Source: Suillus spraguei (lineage: Eukaryota; Basidiomycota; Agaricomycetes; Boletales; Suillaceae). From it: a DNA stretch of 64,000 nucleotides. Both the position numbers and the translations under genes were made by a program. The stretch spans positions 62,001-126,000 of the forward strand of contig JABCPU010000142.1 of NCBI GenBank assembly GCA_016800925.1, in the 5' to 3' direction. This document shows positions 22,843 to 34,036 of the stretch, one piece after another. Below the pieces are notes generated by a model. The model was given only the letters and a program-made list of their open reading frames with translations, was not told where the DNA came from and ran no database searches. How positions within the stretch are numbered: the first letter of the stretch is position 1; each line of letters begins with the position of its first letter.

Positions 22843-25540
22843 TGGCGAGGGCATTGGCGGTGGTCGAGTTGTTGGTTGGCTTCCAATTGTGAGTCTGTGC
22901 TCATCAATGATGTCTAACTTAATATAACAACAACTCTATTGATATTGCAGATTGAAGAAGAAGTGTCCAAACATGGAAAACCGGGATTCATCAACCTTAA
23001 GCATGTCATATGGCATGAATCATTTGTCAAGCTTCTCCCAAACCTCGAGCAATATTCAAAGACTGGTTATTCATATATGTGCTATGACAAAATCATGCGC
23101 TGGCTATTCCCAGTAATACTAATACTTTCAGCAGATTATGAAGAACAGTGAGCGCCCTGACATATTTGTTTTGCTGGTTTTCAATGATATTCACAGATGT
23201 ATGATGTCACTTATTCATGGTGTGCAATGCAAATGCCCGTGCCCCGTGTGCCTTGTACTACTGAATGAACTCTCTGACCTATCTAAGTCATTTGCAATTA
23301 GGACTTCGAAAGATGCACAGGATGCACTCACTGTATATAAATGCAGCAAAACTCAAGGCGAGGAAATTTTGAAATCACTAGGATTATGTGCGGTTGAGGT
23401 AAGTAACACATTATTTTCTACTCATCTTCTAATACTAACACTACATTTAGAATGTCATTTGGCTTATCGAGCACTCTGACCCCATGATGCATTGAGCCTT
23501 GATCAGTTGCATATGGTGCATGGCAGTATGGGAGGGAAACATCTACTTGAGGAGTTGAAAGTCATTATCAGGAATCTTGGACATGAAGCTCTGGAATCGG
23601 TCGAGAAACAGTTGAGTCCTTTTCGTTTCTATATTCTAAATCACTCAATATCTCTCGCTCTCAGGGTCACTGAATTTCCTCGATGGCGCAGTCTCAACAT
23701 TTTGCTACCATCATTGTTACAGTTGTACGTGCCCCTATTCATTTTCCCTTTATCTTCTTACTTGTATATCATGTCACATGACTTTGACTCATATGCTCAA
23801 TGCATCTGTACAACACATGCCTTCCTTATTAGGATACGCAGTTACATTCTCACGGTTACTTGGTCTGTGCATACATATCTATCTATATAAGCACAGTGTA
23901 CTTGTAGTAGATTCTTTACTTTAATCTTACTGGGTTTTACCTGGAATCTCCTTCGCTTAGGTCTCCAACCTAAGTCTCTCTAAGTCTAAGCACTCCTTAG
24001 TCTTAGTCTCTATTCTCGCAGAACCTCTTAGACTTGTCTTTGAGGCTGAACCCTTGATCGTACTCGGAACGCGTTCCTTGTACTTTCACCTTGTCCTCTT
24101 CTGGACATTGTAAGAACTTCCCAGCAGACCAGCTGTGTCTTTTCACTGTCGCTGGTGACGCCATCCCAGTCATAACAGTCATTCACATCACTTTTACTGA
24201 CGGCAACAAGAAGCATGATTTAGTCTTGGTAAGCACCAACAATTTATCATCATGTTTGCTCAACTAATCATTGTACAGCAAACATTCTATGCAGCGCTTG
24301 ATGCTTTGGACCGCAGAACTTGTCCAGAAGGGTATTGCCTTCTACACATCATTTGCAGCTATCTCGAGTTGGACAGCTTGATTGAGCTTGATGTGCATAC
24401 AGAGCAGATGATCACAATGATTGATGCTGAGTTACTTTTATTTAGTGCTGCACTGAAGGTAATTTACTTGCTACTGATTTAAACGTTGTCATTGATGCAA
24501 CATTATCAGGACTATACTGATTATGTTACTAATACGTCCTCCATGGAAGGCCTCAAAACAGATTGGAACTTTCCAAAGACACACCTTTGGAAACATGTGC
24601 CATGGGACATCCGAATGAAAGGCGCTGTATGCAACTACAGCACACGCCCTAATGAGAAACTCCATGGCCCCCTAAAATCTGCCTATCTTTTTCAGTCAAA
24701 TGGAAAAGATGTTGCCAAGCAGGTATGATGCATTCTTTATTTATGATATTGACTTATTGCTAATATATATTAATACACACAATAGGTACTTTGCGTCAAT
24801 CATCACAAGTTTGTGTCCTTGCTTTTGCGAGGACATTTGGACAAACGATGAACAGTGTCGCCTCAAAGCATTAGGTGACTCTGCGCTTGATGAGGATGAC
24901 CAGGACTATAATATCACCTTTGATGGGCATGTGAAGCTTGGATCCCCTCAGCATCATGCCAGTATTCAAGAAATTAAGAACACACTGGGCCCCAAAGATC
25001 GGGCATTTGAAGGTTTCCGCAAAAAGCTTTGCGACTTCGTTAACACATTATTGCCAACTTATGGATATGAGCTAACAAGATGGATTATTATCCCAGTTGA
25101 TTTCCAGGTAAGTTCACTAATTCTTTGTTGGCTTTTACTATGTTGATGTGTATCTTGTTCAGATACATGAATATCGTTATCTCAGGGTCAATTATGAGAA
25201 CTCTGTCGACTGGAAGCAGTTAACAGACCATCTATGGTCTAATCCCTCATTTCATGGGCACCCACGCTTTGACTGCGCACTTATACAACTTACTGCAGAA
25301 AGGGTGGTCTTCATTCTGCTTATACTAATGTTCAAATGCATTGTTCAACCATATACTGCTGGTGTTGTCAGCGGTTCTTGCAGGATTGACCGAGACCTGA
25401 GACTTACTCATGTCAAAGTTGTTCCTAGAGCAGATTCAATTATTGTCCCACTCAAGTCCTTTATTCGAGGAGCTCTTTTGTCTCCTGATCCTAAACACAA
25501 AGGTGAGTTTCTTGTCATCAACCCACGTTCCTCCGCATGA
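22843..25540 (+). pseudogene. Plavaka-type (CMC superfamily) DNA transposase, decayed
   Basis: Exon-like pieces appear in family order: GIGGGRVVGWLP (22850-22887), INLKHVIWHESFVKLL (about 22990-23035), a cysteine pair segment CKCPCPVCL, KSLGLCAVE (to 23400), LLEELKVIIRNLGHEALESV, FPRWRSLN, then after an inserted LTR ITFTDGN (about 24190), HLWKHVPWDIRMKGAVCNYS followed by TRPNEKLHGPLK (24570-24690), LGSPQHHASIQ, YGYELTRWIIIP, YRYLRVNYENSVDWKQLTDH, HPRFDCALIQ and PLKSFIRGALLSPDP (25450-25495). This order is typical of the Plavaka/KDZ-associated transposases abundant in agaricomycetes (family memory). Plausible introns separate the pieces. In-frame stops, a missing N-terminus and the LTR insertion make it non-functional. 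Confidence 0.8.
23715..24177 (+). mobile_element. Solo LTR of gypsy family 1 inside the Plavaka gene
   Basis: It starts TGTTAC and ends ATAACA, and aligns along its whole length with the LTRs of the full element at 33365-40993, including TATA-like sequence and the ACTTTAATCTT segment. Flanking pentamers are ATCAT and GTCAT, a target duplication with one mismatch. It splits the transposase between FPRWRSLN and ITFTDGN. No internal gypsy sequence accompanies it, so it arose by LTR-LTR recombination. Confidence 0.92.
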
Positions 25541-26771
25541 AGTCATGGTCACATTGAGAAGTGTAAGTTTGACTTGAACGCTAGTGTGTCTATTTTTCTG
25601 ACTTCATCTTCTTCCCAGCAGCAGAAACAGTGGCAGCATGTTGCTCCCTCCTCTCTGCAGCAACCACAACCGCAGCACAAACGGAGTCAATGGGAATCAT
25701 GCTGGCACTCCTATGTCAGATGGCAACTCAGTCAGGTTAATCGCTGCACCTAATGGCACGACGACCATCAATGGCACAGCACATCAGTCCACAGACGTGC
25801 AGATGTCTCCCCCTGCTGATCCTTCCCAGTCCAATCAAGCCAGCTCACCAGTACATCCCAAGGCTAAGGCCCAGCACATTCCGGTACTCCCACTCAGCAA
25901 CTACCATATCCCTATGAATGGTTATGCCAGCAACTGGAATGTCATGGTTACTCCCTCCTCTCTCCCACTCTCTCCTCCAACCTCCTCAACTGCAATTCCA
26001 GCAGTTACAGTGGTATGTTATTACTGCGCTCCTCTCAAACCTTCGAAGTTAATATGTATAGAAGGGAGTCTCCAGACTTAAACCTTCAAAGTTAATATGC
26101 ATTGAAGGGTGTTTCTGTGGTGGCGGTCACATTTTTAGGATCCCCTACTTCTCTTCAGCACTGATGGCAATGCCACTCCTTTCATTACTTATTCAGGTCA
26201 GATAGATTCAGAACTTGCCTGACCCCTGGACCCAAGGCATGTTTACCACCTGTCACTCAGCAACACTCAGCATATCTGTGGTGTCAATTGCAGGTTAGTC
26301 ACTATTTAGCCTTTTGATTCTTTCATGACTAATAACATCAACACTTGTGCACTGCATCTTCCACAATGCTCATCAGTGCTCTGTCTTGGACCTTTTTGAG
26401 TCTGCCTTACGAGACACTGCAGAGAGCACCAGGAAATTTTCAGACAGGTCACACGTGGTAAATATGTTGATTCTTTATGCATCGTTGTCGGCTAATACAT
26501 TCTTGGTATCATGCTCGTGTCAGAGTACGTAGGTGTCATTTGATTGCCATCAGTGCATGGCGGGTAAGTTTTGTCAATATAGCTCATTATCATTATCACT
26601 CATCACTCATCATGCCAATAGACATCAGCAGCAGCATGGCAACAAATAGCCGAGATAGCTGTCTCCTTATAACTTAGAGCATGCAAGTTCGTTCCAGTTA
26701 CTTCTGTACTGCAGACAATCTTTACTGATAGTTTTGATAGCTCATCAGTCTTCCATTTGGAGATGCCATGA
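25541..26771 (+). other. Ser/Pro/Asn-rich low-complexity open frame and spacer
   Basis: The frame 25638-26081 encodes about 147 residues rich in Ser, Pro, Asn and Thr, with no recognised domain. It may be the disordered first exon of the downstream transposon-associated gene or the tail of the Plavaka relic. The remainder to 26771 shows no gene. Confidence 0.3.
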
Positions 26772-28326
26772 GACAATGTAACTTCTGATGGTTCAGAAGG
26801 CGAGAACTTTGAAGCTGGCATTGACGCTGTTGACAACACTGAAGCTTCCGATGATGAAGACTTGAGCAGTGATGAGCTTTCAACATTGAGGACAATCCTG
26901 TCTGTCCCTCAACCGGACACGCCCATGCATGAGGTTTGCAAGGCAAGTGCATTCATTTTACTATGGTGCTTCTTCTTGTCCTAATGTATTTTCAATGTAT
27001 GTAGGCTCTTGAGACTGCACAGCAAGCATACAACTTTCTGCAGGTTGAGTTCAAAGCTCTCAGGAAGGACTACCTTACACTCTCTGCTACTGTCCCTGCC
27101 CGCAGCTGAAACCACGCACTCAAGAAGAATCCATACTCGACATGAAAATCACTGGCAAAGGGAAGAAGTACACATTGTTCTACCATTTCTGGGTCATTCC
27201 CGGCATCTTCCTGACAACACCTCAGCCTGAAATTGACTCACGTAGTCCTACACGTTGGGCATCTCCTGAGGCTAAGGTCAATGGTGCCATGGCAGAATTG
27301 TACCAGTGTGTGTCCAAGGACTTACACGCTTCCATGGAAAAATATACGGCATTTGATTCTCTGGTACATGCCTTTGACTTGTTTCTTAGACTGTTCTACA
27401 ACTAACCTACATGATACTTCTCAGTTTCGCGCTGCAGTTAGCGCTGAGCAGTCAAATATCATGCACACTATCAAAAGCTGCGCAGGTATCATTTTCTCAT
27501 CACTCAAACTCGACGCTACCCTCTTTTCATCTCAAACGGATGCCAGAAAGCAAGACAACCATGACCTCCTTTGTCTGCTGAAGAAAAATGGCGAGGGAGA
27601 ATACATTTGGCTGGCACCCATTCTGTTTACAAGACCAGACACCATGGTGGCTGATGAGTTCCTCAAGAATCCTGTGCTAGTCCAAATAAGTACAGGCTCA
27701 ATTGTAATATGAAAGACTGGTGTGCTGATAATATTCATTCAGATCATTCGTGTTGAGATGTATGGGAAGAAGATACTTTCTGGAAAGACCAAGGGTCAGA
27801 AGGCTAGGGGACAGCATTGCAATGCGCAATGTGTCACTGAAGGTTTGATTGCAGGCACTGCTATTACGGTGAGTGAGCACATCGTCTTAAACTGACATTC
27901 TTAACTCATAATCTGATTTCAAAGGCACATTTTTTGTTGATGCATGACCCTGAGTTCACAGCGACTGGTGCAGAAACGAAGATCAACTATCAAGCAGACT
28001 ATGACTTCTACTTGGAGCGCTTGTTCAAGCGCACTGCATGGGCCTGCAGTGTCATAGACTACTTCAATAAGGAGGTTTTTGATTTCACAAGCTCAAGTCT
28101 GGATCCAACTCCTGACAATTCTTCTTCCATTGCCTCTTGGACTCAAACTTGGGAAGATGATCTCCTGGATGAACTTGATGCTCCTGCTCAAGTTACTGCT
28201 GCACTCACATCCCTCCCTGCTACCTCAGCAGTGGTCAATGTCATCTCCAACTACCACGCTTCCATATCTGTCAACCAAGGTCAATTTGCATCTGCAACTG
28301 CGCAGCTGCAGCTGGGTGTCAATTAG
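26772..28326 (+). pseudogene. Transposon-associated hypothetical protein (DUF6698-like), probably decayed
   Basis: An acidic N-terminal stretch (about 26798-26930) leads through a possible intron to FLQVEFKALRKDYLTL, then after a frame change KITGKGKKYTLFYHFW and RWASPEAKVNGAMAELYQCV, an intron (27364-27424), FRAAVSAEQSNIMHTIKSCA, FTRPDTMVADEFLKNPVL, another intron, then IRVEMYGKKILSGKTKGQ, CVTEGLIAGTAIT, a third intron and NYQADYDFYLERLFKRTAWA. This is a common agaricomycete family of unknown function often found beside transposons; the DUF number is from memory. The frame breaks near 27107 (TGA) and the join at 27690 is out of phase, so it is probably dead. A TAG at 28324-28326 is followed in the same frame by 68 more sense codons ending in a basic GRGRGKH, which suggests a nonsense mutation in a longer gene. 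Confidence 0.5.
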
Positions 28327-28714
28327 TTGACCCTAGACAACACCAATGAGCCGACTGCATTGGCAACTCACAGTGTATCTTCTTGCCGACCTCAAGCTTA
28401 CACTGCTGCAAGTGAGTTAACTGAGCCAACTGATACACGTGAGCCCGAAACTGAGGCCACCAAGCGTGTTACTCATCATGGTGGCAGCAAGGCAGTTACT
28501 AAACCTAAAGGAAGAGGGAGGGGCAAACACTGATGTGATGTTGTTGCTAATATTAATACTTCGTATCATTGACATGCACAGCCCTTAGATCTGTTGCCTT
28601 TTGTCATTGGTTTACTTGTGTCCTTAGACCGAGCACTTTGGTCTTACAGTATCCTTATAAGGTACTCAAATAAACAATATATTGAAGTAAGTTTGAATGC
28701 ATTCAGAGACCTAA

Positions 28715-28790
28715 TAACCAAGTGGTAATTATGCCGGTGAGTACTATGGATTATAATACCAAATAATACTAATGACGAGTGTTTGAATCC
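28715..28790 (+). other. tRNA-like pol III promoter motifs (possible SINE head)
   Basis: TAACCAAGTGG (28715-28725) matches the A-box consensus at 10 of 11 positions, and TGTTTGAATCC (28780-28790) resembles a B-box and T-loop. An AT-rich tail of AATAATAGAT words follows. The acceptor and T stems do not pair well, so it is not a working tRNA. A tRNA-derived SINE or pseudo-tRNA is possible; so is chance. Confidence 0.25.
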
Positions 28791-28800
28791 CCCCAGGGTA

Positions 28801-30756
28801 CAATTGAAATAAAAGACTTCACTGAAAATAGTAATAGATAATAATAATAGATAATTGTAATAAATAATAGTAGCAACGACCGTTGCAGTGATAGCACGGT
28901 CCTTGTCAAATTATTTTTATCTTTTATTATCGTCCCAAACCTTTTAAGACCTTGCAACGCTTACATGATCTTCCCTACGACGGACTCTATTATAAGAACT
29001 CATAATGTGAGAACCACAGCTTTTTAAGGCGCCATCTAAGATTATCTCCATCATTTCAAAGCCTTAAAATACATCGTGTGAAAACCGGTCCTTAAAATGT
29101 ATTACAGTCTTTTCGTTCATTGCATTTAGTGTATCAACATATGCAAGCAACCCTGACTGTAATATCCCATAGAGTATGCGCGTCTCAAAGTTGGCAGTAT
29201 TATATAAGAGTTTCTGACATCTAATGATGGTGTGGTTGGCACTCTTCCCGATCTCTCTCATATTCCTCCGTTTCTCATGACCTCGACTTCCGCGTGCATC
29301 CAAATGTTCACTGTTTGTCGTTGCTGGCGCTATTGGTGTTACTGTAACTGTCGCGTAAGGCAACTATACCTTACGCGATATTTCGTTAAATCACTGCTTT
29401 AGATGGTTTTGTCTATACCTCATCATCCTTCTCGTATTGTTCGACGTGTCGCACAATAAGGTAACTATGCTGCGATGGATATACTGGGCGTATGACCAGC
29501 TTCCCTGGCTGCATAGACTGCAGCTTACCAAAGGGTGGGGTGAGGGTCTGATCCGGCGTATGAGAAACCTGCGTAGGCAGGAGATTTGTTTGCTTGTTAA
29601 AACCGACGGAGTACGTGCACTAAAGCAAAGGATCGAGTCTACTAAAGTAGTTCCTGAAGATCAACAACCTGTTCAACATGATTCTTTATGTCCAGCATAA
29701 CGAAGAAACATCATGTCTGAAGATAGTGCACTTTCATCACAAAGACATACCTTCAAAGATGGAAGCCAACGCGAAAAGCAAGCATATCTCATATCTCGTC
29801 ACATTTGTGTCCATGATCCTGACAGTGTGACTTTTAGTTCCGGACGAAGCATTTCCTGAAATCACTGTTGATCTGGTGCACGAACAATGTTCTTGCCTAG
29901 TACTTGACATCTGACCTTCGGCAGATGTTCATTGAGGGTCAATGTGATCCAAAAAACCTGACCGCCCTAGCGCATCATTTGAAGATTCCGCGGTTTCTCA
30001 TGTTCATGAATAGCCCGGGTTCCAATTTTAGGTATCCTGTGGCAGAGTTTGGAACACGCATCATTTGGATTTGAGCATCGTGCGAGCATCGCATCGACCT
30101 TAGACTCTTTTGATAGGGTGTCGTCCACTGATATCGAGCACTTTCTTGGATACTTGGGTTTGTCTACCACTGTAGGGGCAGAAATTCTCTGATCTGGACA
30201 TCAGCACCATGAATATATTTGTGTACAATGTAAAGCACCAGTAACTGTAGAATCAGTCATCATAGTACAACAAAAAGCACTCTTGGCACCACTTCCAAGA
30301 CATTCTTATGGTCTTTCGAAGCCGGTTTCGATGTTAGGTTGAAAGACCATCCCCGGGAAGGTCTCTCCCAGGTACCACAACAGGCTCCTGCCTTTGAGAG
30401 GGTAGAGTGGGTGAGAGAAAAATGACGAGCATCAACTTCTCAACTTTGTCGCTGCGCTGGCAGGGTCACTGCAGGTTCAAATGACGAATGAGAGATCAGG
30501 ATTCGGGATGAGGCCGAGAGTTTAAGCGAACTTTCTGTGGTTACGAAGAAGAGAATCGTCGATTATGGCTGCTGGCACTGCAGGTTCTGCCGAAATTCTG
30601 CCATCCCACAGCAATGATTTCGCCCAATCAATCAAAATCATACACATAAGTACGTGCAGGATATAAAAGCTGATCGTCGTCCTAGAGTGTTCCCCCATCC
30701 TCAGAGATATCATTCGAAATCCCCCGCAGAAATTTGTATATTGCCTCGCACAGAAA
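28801..30756. other. Intergenic stretch, with promoter of the knottin-like gene at its end
   Basis: Two open frames of 99 codons (minus, 29064-29363) and 87 codons (plus, 29437-29700) show no family resemblance and I do not call them. A clear TATA box, ATATAAAAG at 30661-30669, lies 96 nt before the start codon at 30757. Confidence 0.45.
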
Positions 30757-30970
30757 ATGCGTTTATCAATCCCCGCTGTTGTTGTTGCTTTGACAGCATC
30801 GATGTGTGTCAATGCGTGTTTGGGGTATAGCAAAACTTGCAAAAGAAGTAGTCAATGTTGCCAGGGCTTGTCTTGTGATCCTATCGTAGTGAGTATGAGC
30901 AGATCGCTGTGCAACCAAGATTTAACCACACTGACGACTCACCTGCACACCTTAGAAAGTCTGCGATTGA
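30757..30970 (+). CDS. Small secreted protein with an inhibitor-cystine-knot cysteine pattern
   Basis: Two exons (30757-30888 and 30956-30970) joined across a 67-nt GT-AG intron give 49 codons including TGA, so a 48-residue precursor. Residues 1-20 are a signal peptide ending in VNA. The predicted mature peptide of 28 residues has cysteines at 21, 28, 34, 35, 40 and 47: C-x6-C-x5-CC-x4-C-x6-C, which fits the general six-cysteine knottin spacing. The last cysteine comes only with the second exon. The gene shares its MRLS start, the x5-CC-x4-C core and the donor region with the gene at 12343. A TATA box lies at 30661. Knottins include inhibitors, antimicrobial peptides and toxins; the role here is unknown and an effector or defence role is inference. 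Confidence 0.72.
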
Positions 30971-31366
30971 TATTGAACTATTTAGAAAATGGAGCCGGCA
31001 GCCTGAGCGGCACGTCGAGACAGTAATTATTTTTTCTGCTTTCGCTTTAGCATTATGGTTGATGGTGCAATATCTAGTTCGGAGCCCATCAGTACAGTTG
31101 TATTTGGAGTCTGGGACGAGTTTTCATACTGCTCGAGCGATGTAAATATTTGAATGTAATGCTTGGGAGCCCGTAACTGACGTTGGTGAGGCCGAAATCG
31201 CCAAATTCACTGCTGCGACAGCAAGCGAACGACTGCCATTATCGTGTAGTGATAATGCCATCAATATTGACGCAGAAGAGCTGCCCAATGAGTCGCCTCA
31301 TCAGGCGATAGTGTCATTATAATAATGTGTCAATTTAAAATTAACGATCATTGTAGAAGGTACATG

Positions 31367-31639
31367 CATCAGGAAATTCACACATTCCTTAACATGCTTA
31401 ATCAGCTTAACTCACTTATCTCAAAACTTGTTTGCTCTCTCTCACATCATTCACCTGGCATATCTTATATTTTTTGAGTGTGAAATACAATAAAACATGT
31501 ATATTAATATATCTCAACTTTTTTTTTCTGAATTCATTCACATTGAAATTTTGGACAAGTAGATTCAATTTCACCAAGGCAGTTAAGTGTAAATAAGTCC
31601 GCATAAGGGCACGTCAAGGAATGTGTGAATTTCCTGATG
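31367..31639. repeat. Foldback with 24-bp perfect arms
   Basis: The 24 bases at 31367-31390 are the exact reverse complement of 31616-31639, enclosing a 225-bp AT-rich loop. It could be a small MITE-like element; no target duplication is evident. Confidence 0.55.
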
Positions 31640-32346
31640 TGATATATCCTGACCTTTGACTACAACTGCAAGGGCATGATGTTGTGGTGGACCACATAGT
31701 TCAGTCAAGACCGCAAGTAGAAGCGGTATGGCGGACGTGCCAAATTGCAGTACAATGTGTACCAGCCGGCGTATGTAGAAGTGGGCAGGCCGAGGCATAG
31801 GGTGGGTACTGGCTGACAGCCCAGGTTGAAGTGGCAGAGTGATCAGCCGGCACATAGATTCGGGTCTGGCCGATGCCTCAGGCCATACTGTCATTCTGAT
31901 GCATTAGCTTAGGACAAGTAGCAGACATTTGTTGATGCATGAGCCTTGCTAAAGGTGCGATGCATTAGTTCAATCCCAATAGGGAAGTTGATGCCAATCA
32001 ACTGATGCATCACCTTACCGTGCATTTCCGCCTATTTCCGCACTTACTAGTACTTACTCCTGCCATATTGAGCAGGGTGTGCTGTCGTACCTTGCTTCTG
32101 ACCGATGTCCCTTGCTTACTAATGCTACAATGGGTGCGCAGCTACTTTGTACCTTGCTTCTGACCAATCCTCCCTTGCTTACTCATACTGCCTGTGGGGT
32201 GCCCGGTTACTCAGCTCGACAATTGGTAGGCCTCTCGCCTTTTCGATGTAGGTTCAGGTACATTCAGCATAGAATGGTCTAGATGCCAGTTTCAGATCGT
32301 GTGATTGGTCAACGAGAAGGCAAGGGACCGAGAATGATGTCATTTT
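31640..32346. other. Repeat-poor spacer with recurring TGATGCAT words
   Basis: No gene is recognised. The octamer-like word GATGCAT recurs several times between 31890 and 32020. The interval ends at a solo LTR. Confidence 0.3.
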
Positions 32347-32822
32347 TGTTACAACCGTACGTACCCCTATTCATTTTCTATTCATTTACCTTGTATATTA
32401 CGTAACATGACTCTGCCTTATATGCTCAACGCATCTGTACGATACATGCCTTCCCCATTCAGGATACGCATGATATGCATTCTCACGGTTATCTGGTCTG
32501 TGCGCACATAGTGGCCTATTTAAGCACAGTGTACTTGTAGTAGATTCCCTACTTTAATCTTACTGGGTTTTACCTGGAATCTCCTTCGCTTAGGTCTCCA
32601 ACCTAAGTCGTCTTGAATCGTCTCTAAGTCTAAGCACCCCTTAGCCTTAGTCTCTATTCTCGCGGATACCTCCCAGACTTGTCTTTGAGGCTGAATCCTT
32701 GATCGTACTCGGAACGCGTTCCTTGTACTTTCACCTTGTCCTCTTCTGGACATTGTAAGAACTCCCAGCAGACCGACTGTGTCTTTTCACTGTCGCTGGT
32801 GACGCCACCCCAGTTCGTAACA
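32347..32822 (+). mobile_element. Solo LTR of gypsy family 1
   Basis: A 476-bp LTR bounded by TGTTAC and GTAACA, closely related to the LTRs of the element 0.5 kb downstream and in the same orientation. It is flanked by a perfect 5-bp target duplication, ATTTT (32342-32346 and 32823-32827). Confidence 0.96.
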
Positions 32823-32828
32823 ATTTTC

Positions 32829-33032
32829 GAGTATTTCATTCACTAAGTCCCAAGCCTTTCAGTCTGTGTAGTCTCTGACTTGAAATTTTGCATGACTCCT
32901 GCCTTTCTTTGAGGTCAACGAATATATTATGAGTATTTCATTTGCTAAGTCCCAAGCCTTTCATCTGCGTAGTCTCTGACTTGAAATTTTGCATGTATCC
33001 TGCCTTTCTTTGAGGTCAATGAATATATTATG
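32829..33032. repeat. Direct tandem duplication of a 102-bp unit
   Basis: Positions 32829-32930 and 32931-33032 are near-identical, both starting GAGTATTTCATT and containing CCCAAGCCTTTCA and GCCTTTCTTTGAGGTCAA. They abut the solo LTR's target duplication. Confidence 0.9.
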
Positions 33033-33364
33033 ACCACCGGTACATATATGTCAACTACAAGCTACAAGATATAGTATAATACAAGCAAGAAACAACACAT
33101 CAAATTTTTGTTCAAGATTATCGTGCAGTGCAATGCGTTGGGATGTTGTTACGTGCACATAGTCATGGAACTCATTGCGCAGGAGGCTCGTCTAGATTTG
33201 CATCACCTGCACCTTGTTTTCAACTTCCATGGCCAACAGCACCTTCCTGTCAGGTGGCAAGCTTGGACTCGCCATTATTCTCTTCTACCTCATCGCTATG
33301 TCCAGATGGGACTGGGGGAAGAAGGGTTTCTCCCAGTGGATTGGGTTTTGGTGAACATGGGTGG

Positions 33365-33837
33365 TGTTACAGTCGTACGTGCCCCTATTCATTTTCTATT
33401 CATTTACCTTGTATATTACGTAACATGACTCTGTCTCATATGCTCAACGCATCTGTACGATACATGCCTTCCTCATTTAGGATACGCATTTACATTCTCA
33501 CGGTTATCTGGTCTGTGCGCACATAGTGGCTTATTTAAGCACAGTGTACTTGTAGTAGATTCCCTACTTTAATCTTACTGGGTTTTACCTAGAATCTCCT
33601 TCGCTTAGGTCTCCAACCTAAGTCGTCTTGAATCGTCTCTAAGTCTAAGCACTCCTTAGCCTTAGTCTCTATTCTCGCGGATACCTCTTAGACTTGTCTT
33701 TGAGGCTGAACCCTTGATCGTACTCGGAACGTGTTCCTAGTACTTTCACCTTGTTCTCTTTTGAACATTGTAAGAACTCCCAGTAGACCGTCTGTGTCTT
33801 TTCACTGTCGCTGGTGACGCCACCCCAGTTCGTAACA
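33365..33837 (+). repeat. 5' LTR
   Basis: TGTTAC...GTAACA, 473 bp. TATTTAAG at 33532-33539 is a TATA-like box; the segment ACTTTAATCTT at 33566-33576, about 30 nt downstream, is the likely RNA 5' end (see the primer-binding site). Confidence 0.96.
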
Positions 33838-33849
33838 AAAGATTAAAGT
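33838..33849 (+). promoter_or_regulatory. Primer-binding site complementary to the element's own RNA 5' end
   Basis: Directly after the 5' LTR, AAGATTAAAGT (33839-33849) is the exact reverse complement of ACTTTAATCTT at 33566-33576 in the LTR. Tf1/sushi-type elements prime minus-strand synthesis with 11 nt from the 5' end of their own RNA rather than a tRNA; the 11-nt match, the position next to the LTR and the ~30-nt spacing from a TATA box all agree with this. Confidence 0.8.
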
Positions 33850-34036
33850 CCATTTTTGATCGTTGACTATCCAGTCTTCGACCCTGAACCCTGATCGCTC
33901 AGATCAGCAGACTAGCGTACGCGTACGCTGAGCAGATTGTCAAGAGAAGCCCTCTGACAGAAGAAAGCCCTGACGGACAGCAAGACAGCGCGTGTAGGCA
34001 CCGAGAAAGTATAACTCATCAGAAGAATGATCAACC

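Noticed and set aside
28715..28790. Functional tRNA gene
   Set aside because: Acceptor and T stems do not pair; only box-like motifs are present.
29064..29700. Two short frames of 87-99 codons
   Set aside because: Not recognised, no splice pattern or promoter signal; possible but unsupported.
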